Shown in pieces: positions 61,321-64,000 of a stretch of DNA of 64,000 nucleotides (the stretch's first letter is position 1; each line of letters opens with the position of its first letter). The translations under genes and the position numbers were made by a program. This DNA comes from SAR86 cluster bacterium AG-313-D11 (GTDB lineage: Bacteria > Pseudomonadota > Gammaproteobacteria > Magnimaribacterales > D2472). The notes beneath the pieces are model-generated. The model saw only the letters and a program-made list of their open reading frames with translations, did not search any database and was not told the origin of the DNA. Where the stretch lies: NCBI GenBank assembly GCA_003284215.1, contig QBVW01000001.1, positions 214,127 through 278,126 on the forward strand, in the 5' to 3' direction.

Positions 61321-62145
61321 ATGGATACATATCAAAATAAAATAGCGTTAGTAACTGGTGCGTCAACTGGAATTGGCAGAGCCATGGCCATTGATCTTGC
61401 TGCACAAGGTGCTGAGTTAATTTTAACCGCTCGATCTAAAGAGCAATTAGATGCTTTAGCAAAGGAGATCCAAGGAAAGGGAGGAATGGCACATGTTTTT
61501 GTTGAAGATTTGGCTCAACCGGGTTCAGGTGAAAGATTGCATCAACAAGTTCTTGCTGCAGGTCTTCATGTAGATGTATTAATTAATAACGCAGGTTATG
61601 GCAGATGGGGCCAATTTGGAGAGTTCCAAAGAGATGATTATGCAGCCATGATTCAACTAAACATAACTTCTCTGACCGATCTTTGTCATTTATTTATGCC
61701 AGCCATGGTAGAAAAAGGTGAGGGTGGAGTAATCAATATAGGTTCTTCCGCCTCATTTTTGCCAGTTCCATATGCAACTGTTTATTCCTCCACTAAAGCA
61801 TATGTTTTAATGCTCTCCGAAGCTTTGCGATATGAGTATGCTCAAAGCAATGTTCGAGTGATGGCCTCATGTCCTGGAGCCACTGATTCAAATTTCAGAA
61901 TTACCGCCTCAGAAAAATCATCTGATCGACTCAAGCAAAGGATTAGTAAATTGAAGGGAGAAGGCCAGGTCGGTGATACATGTGAAAGAGTATCCCAAGA
62001 AACCTTGGATGCTTTTTTACAAAATAAACACTACATAGTACCTGGCAAAGGCAATTCTAAGTTTGCTTTTTTGCCTAGAATTTTATCCAGAGCCAAAGTC
62101 TTAAAATTTACTGGTGATGCTTTTAAAAAACATACTGCAAGTTAG
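61321..62145 (+). CDS. short-chain dehydrogenase/reductase
   Basis: Classical SDR: LVTGASTGIGRAM, VLINNAGYGRWG, GSSASFLPVP with the catalytic Ser, YSSTKAYVL (YxxxK), CPGATDSNF. TARSKEQ after the second strand suggests NADP. 274 residues from ATG 61321, chosen over TTG 61318 because GGAG lies 7 bases upstream of it. Similar in type to the SDR at 52274 but not adjacent to it. Confidence 0.88.
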   Translation: MDTYQNKIALVTGASTGIGRAMAIDLAAQGAELILTARSKEQLDALAKEIQGKGGMAHVFVEDLAQPGSGERLHQQVLAAGLHVDVLINNAGYGRWGQFGEFQRDDYAAMIQLNITSLTDLCHLFMPAMVEKGEGGVINIGSSASFLPVPYATVYSSTKAYVLMLSEALRYEYAQSNVRVMASCPGATDSNFRITASEKSSDRLKQRISKLKGEGQVGDTCERVSQETLDAFLQNKHYIVPGKGNSKFAFLPRILSRAKVLKFTGDAFKKHTAS

Positions 62146-62185
62146 TTTTACCCGAAAGGATATTTTTTTAGTAGCATAGGAGACC

Positions 62186-63718
62186 ATGGCTATTAAAAAC
62201 CGACCAGAGTTTCAAAAATTTATTCGTAGAGTTGAAAAAAGCTCTGATGAATTGCGTGCATCTTCAACTGAAAAAAGACATTCTAAACAATATAGAACTG
62301 CTCGAGAAAACCTTGCTCATTTAGCAGATCAGGATAGTTTTTTAGAGTTTGGTCAATTTGCAGTCGCAGCCCAACGCAGTCGTCGAGACTATGAAGAACT
62401 TCAAGATAAGACCAATGCCGACGGCATTATTACTGGATTTTGCTCTATCAATTCTGAATTAGTTGGATCAGAAAACTCTCAAGCAGTTGCAATTGTTTAT
62501 GATTATTCTGTATTAGCAGGAACTCAAGGTGCGTTTCATCATCTGAAGCTGGATCGCATTTGTGATCAAGCTAAAAAGTTTGAGTTACCGATTGTAATTT
62601 TTACCGAGGGGGGTGGAGGCAGACCTGGAGATACCGATGTATTGATTCAGATAGCAGGATTGCATATACCTTCTTTTTCTACTTGGGCTCAACTTACTGG
62701 CAGTTCTTTAAAAATTGCTGTAAATAATGGTTATTGCTTTGCGGGTAATGCTGCATTATTTGGTTGTTCAGATTTTAGAATTGCAACCAAGACCTCATGG
62801 ATTGGTATGGCTGGTCCAGCCATGATTGAAGGTGGTGGGCTTGGAGTATTTCAGCCAACAGATATTGGTCCTGTTTCAGTGCATGAGCAGAATGGAGTCG
62901 TAGACTATGTTGCTGACAATGAAGAGGATGCAACTTTGATTGCAAAAAAACTCCTTGCTTATTTTCAAGGCCCTATCAGCGAATTTTCAGTCAAGGATCA
63001 AGAAATTCTTCGTAATATCATGCCTGAGGACAGGCGTTATTCCTATGAGGTTCGAGATATTATCAATATAGTGTCTGATGAAGATAGTTTTTTGGAGCTC
63101 AGGAAAAACTTCGGTCAAAGTATTGTGACCGGCTTTATTAGAATAGAAGGGAAGCCTTTCGCTCTTCTTGCAAGTGACTGTCAAAAACTTGGGGGCGCAA
63201 TAGACTCTGAGTCTGCTGAAAAAGCAGCGGAGTTTATTTCTATTTGCAATGATCATAATCTTTCAATTCTTGTTCTTGCCGACACTCCAGGATTCATGGT
63301 TGGCCCAGCAAGTGAAGAGGGTGGAGCCGTCAGAAGAATGGCGTCTCTATTCAAACAAGGAGCAAACATCAAGGTTCCCCTTGTAGCCATCTTTCTTCGC
63401 AAAGGATACGGATTAGGCGCACAAGCTTTAGTTGGGGGCAGCCTTCATAATCCAGTCTATACAGCAGCATGGCCAACAGGAGAATTTGGAGGTATGGGAA
63501 TTGAAGGCGCGGTTAAGCTTGGATACAAAAAAGAACTAGAGAGTCTTGAAGACCTTAATGAGCGTAAAGAGCTTTTTGATAAGCTTGTTGCTAAGATGTA
63601 TGAGGTTGGTCAGGCTATTGAGGCTGCATCTTTTCTAGAAATTGATGCTGTGATTGATCCAATAGAAACAAGAAACGTCGTGCTTAAAGCTTTTCAATCT
63701 GCACAAGGAAATAGATGA
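62186..63718 (+). CDS. acyl-CoA carboxylase carboxyltransferase subunit
   Basis: Biotin-dependent carboxyltransferase with both N and C crotonase-like halves: FTEGGGGRPGDTD, NGYCFAGNAALFGCSDFRIA, IGMAGPAMIEGGGLGVF; then LVLADTPGFMVGPASEEGGAVRRM and GMGIEGAVKLGYKKEL. 510 residues, as in PccB/MccB/AccD-type subunits. No biotin carboxylase or carrier gene is in the window, so its partner and substrate (acetyl-, propionyl-, methylcrotonyl- or geranyl-CoA) are unknown. AGGAG before the ATG; stop overlaps the next gene. Confidence 0.88.
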   Translation: MAIKNRPEFQKFIRRVEKSSDELRASSTEKRHSKQYRTARENLAHLADQDSFLEFGQFAVAAQRSRRDYEELQDKTNADGIITGFCSINSELVGSENSQAVAIVYDYSVLAGTQGAFHHLKLDRICDQAKKFELPIVIFTEGGGGRPGDTDVLIQIAGLHIPSFSTWAQLTGSSLKIAVNNGYCFAGNAALFGCSDFRIATKTSWIGMAGPAMIEGGGLGVFQPTDIGPVSVHEQNGVVDYVADNEEDATLIAKKLLAYFQGPISEFSVKDQEILRNIMPEDRRYSYEVRDIINIVSDEDSFLELRKNFGQSIVTGFIRIEGKPFALLASDCQKLGGAIDSESAEKAAEFISICNDHNLSILVLADTPGFMVGPASEEGGAVRRMASLFKQGANIKVPLVAIFLRKGYGLGAQALVGGSLHNPVYTAAWPTGEFGGMGIEGAVKLGYKKELESLEDLNERKELFDKLVAKMYEVGQAIEAASFLEIDAVIDPIETRNVVLKAFQSAQGNR

Positions 63719-64000
63719 AAAAAATATTTACTGCTTTATTGATTATTTTTTTGCTTTTATGGGCTCCCTACTTTATTCAAACATATAACCTTAAAACTTT
63801 AACTGCATCAGATCTTCCCAATGAGGGAGGCTGGGCCTCATTAGAAGAAGGTAATCTATATTACCGATGGTATTATCCAGTGGAACAAGCTGCCAACAAC
63901 GAAACAGTTGTCCTTGTTCATGGATTTTCAACTCCTCATTTTGTATGGGATGGAATGAAAGGCTTGTTACTGGATGCAGGCTACTCAGTCCTTGTTTTTG
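63715..64000 (+). CDS. alpha/beta hydrolase with N-terminal membrane anchor, partial
   Basis: Begins with ATG overlapping the carboxyltransferase stop (ATGA) and runs off the window; 95 residues are visible. A hydrophobic anchor (residues about 4-20: IFTALLIIFLLLWAPYF) is followed by a lumenal or periplasmic domain with the oxyanion-hole loop VVLVHGFSTPHFVWDGM of alpha/beta hydrolases. The catalytic nucleophile lies beyond the window, so hydrolase class cannot be given. Confidence 0.8.
   Translation, partial: MKKIFTALLIIFLLLWAPYFIQTYNLKTLTASDLPNEGGWASLEEGNLYYRWYYPVEQAANNETVVLVHGFSTPHFVWDGMKGLLLDAGYSVLVF

Noticed and set aside
1-64000. tRNA, rRNA, CRISPR array, insertion sequence or prophage
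   Set aside because: I saw no tRNA cloverleaf pattern, no rRNA-like block, no regularly spaced repeats, no transposase and no phage structural gene. Covariance-model and repeat searches were not possible here.

Overview
The window looks like a chromosomal segment of a streamlined marine gammaproteobacterium. SAR86-type is my best guess, from AT-rich DNA, AGA-dominated arginine codons, very short gaps, an Ast pathway, and many GST, SDR, haloalkane dehalogenase-like and DUF3604 genes. This is inference from gene content; there is no rRNA in the window. I found 62 protein genes (two cut by the window ends), no tRNA or rRNA, no insertion sequence, no CRISPR, no convincing intrinsic terminator, and no gene-free stretch over 135 bases.

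Region 1 (1-19.7 kb) is a core gammaproteobacterial block on the + strand: the end of dapB, then rpsB-tsf-pyrH-frr-uppS-cdsA-dxr-rseP-bamA-skp-lpxD-fabZ-lpxA-lpxB-rnhB-dnaE-accA-tilS. It covers translation, isoprenoid and phospholipid precursors, outer-membrane assembly, lipid A, replication and fatty acid synthesis. Most genes touch or overlap. The rpsB leader can form a hairpin and pseudoknot just before the ribosome binding site.

Region 2 (19.7-30.7 kb) holds an enoyl-CoA hydratase, a long-form leuA facing a holD-rimI pair, a glutathione peroxidase, an operon of GNAT-rotamase fusion, HupE/UreJ-type membrane protein and luciferase-like oxidoreductase, and an arginine succinyltransferase operon (astA-astD-astB). 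Two of these operons appear to be read as leaderless mRNAs, with a -10 box exactly six bases before ATG.

Region 3 (30.7-53 kb) is accessory. An acyl-CoA synthetase and a saccharopine-dehydrogenase-like reductase precede a TetR gene. The TetR gene diverges from a tight 12-gene operon (34.5-44.1 kb) across a perfect 33-bp palindrome. That operon carries two nitronate monooxygenase-like enzymes, a DhlA-type haloalkane dehalogenase, three GST-like proteins, a metallo-beta-lactamase-fold hydrolase, an SDR and several DUF proteins; I read it as a detoxification or catabolic system of unknown substrate. Next is a minus-strand operon DUF3604 - rotamase-like - HupE/UreJ-like, whose last two genes are paralogous to the pair in region 2. 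A YghU-type GST, a tandem kappa-GST/DsbA-like protein and a second, lipoprotein form of DUF3604 follow.

Region 4 (52.3-59 kb) has markedly more CGN arginine codons and encodes an SDR, an epimerase, an alkyl-DHAP-synthase-like flavoprotein, a GlpD-like dehydrogenase and an FGGY kinase. This looks like a horizontally acquired glycerol or ether-lipid module. Region 5 (59-64 kb) has a thioesterase, a MerR-controlled operon (membrane protein, MerR, aldo/keto reductase, SDR), an acyl-CoA carboxyltransferase and the start of a membrane-anchored alpha/beta hydrolase.
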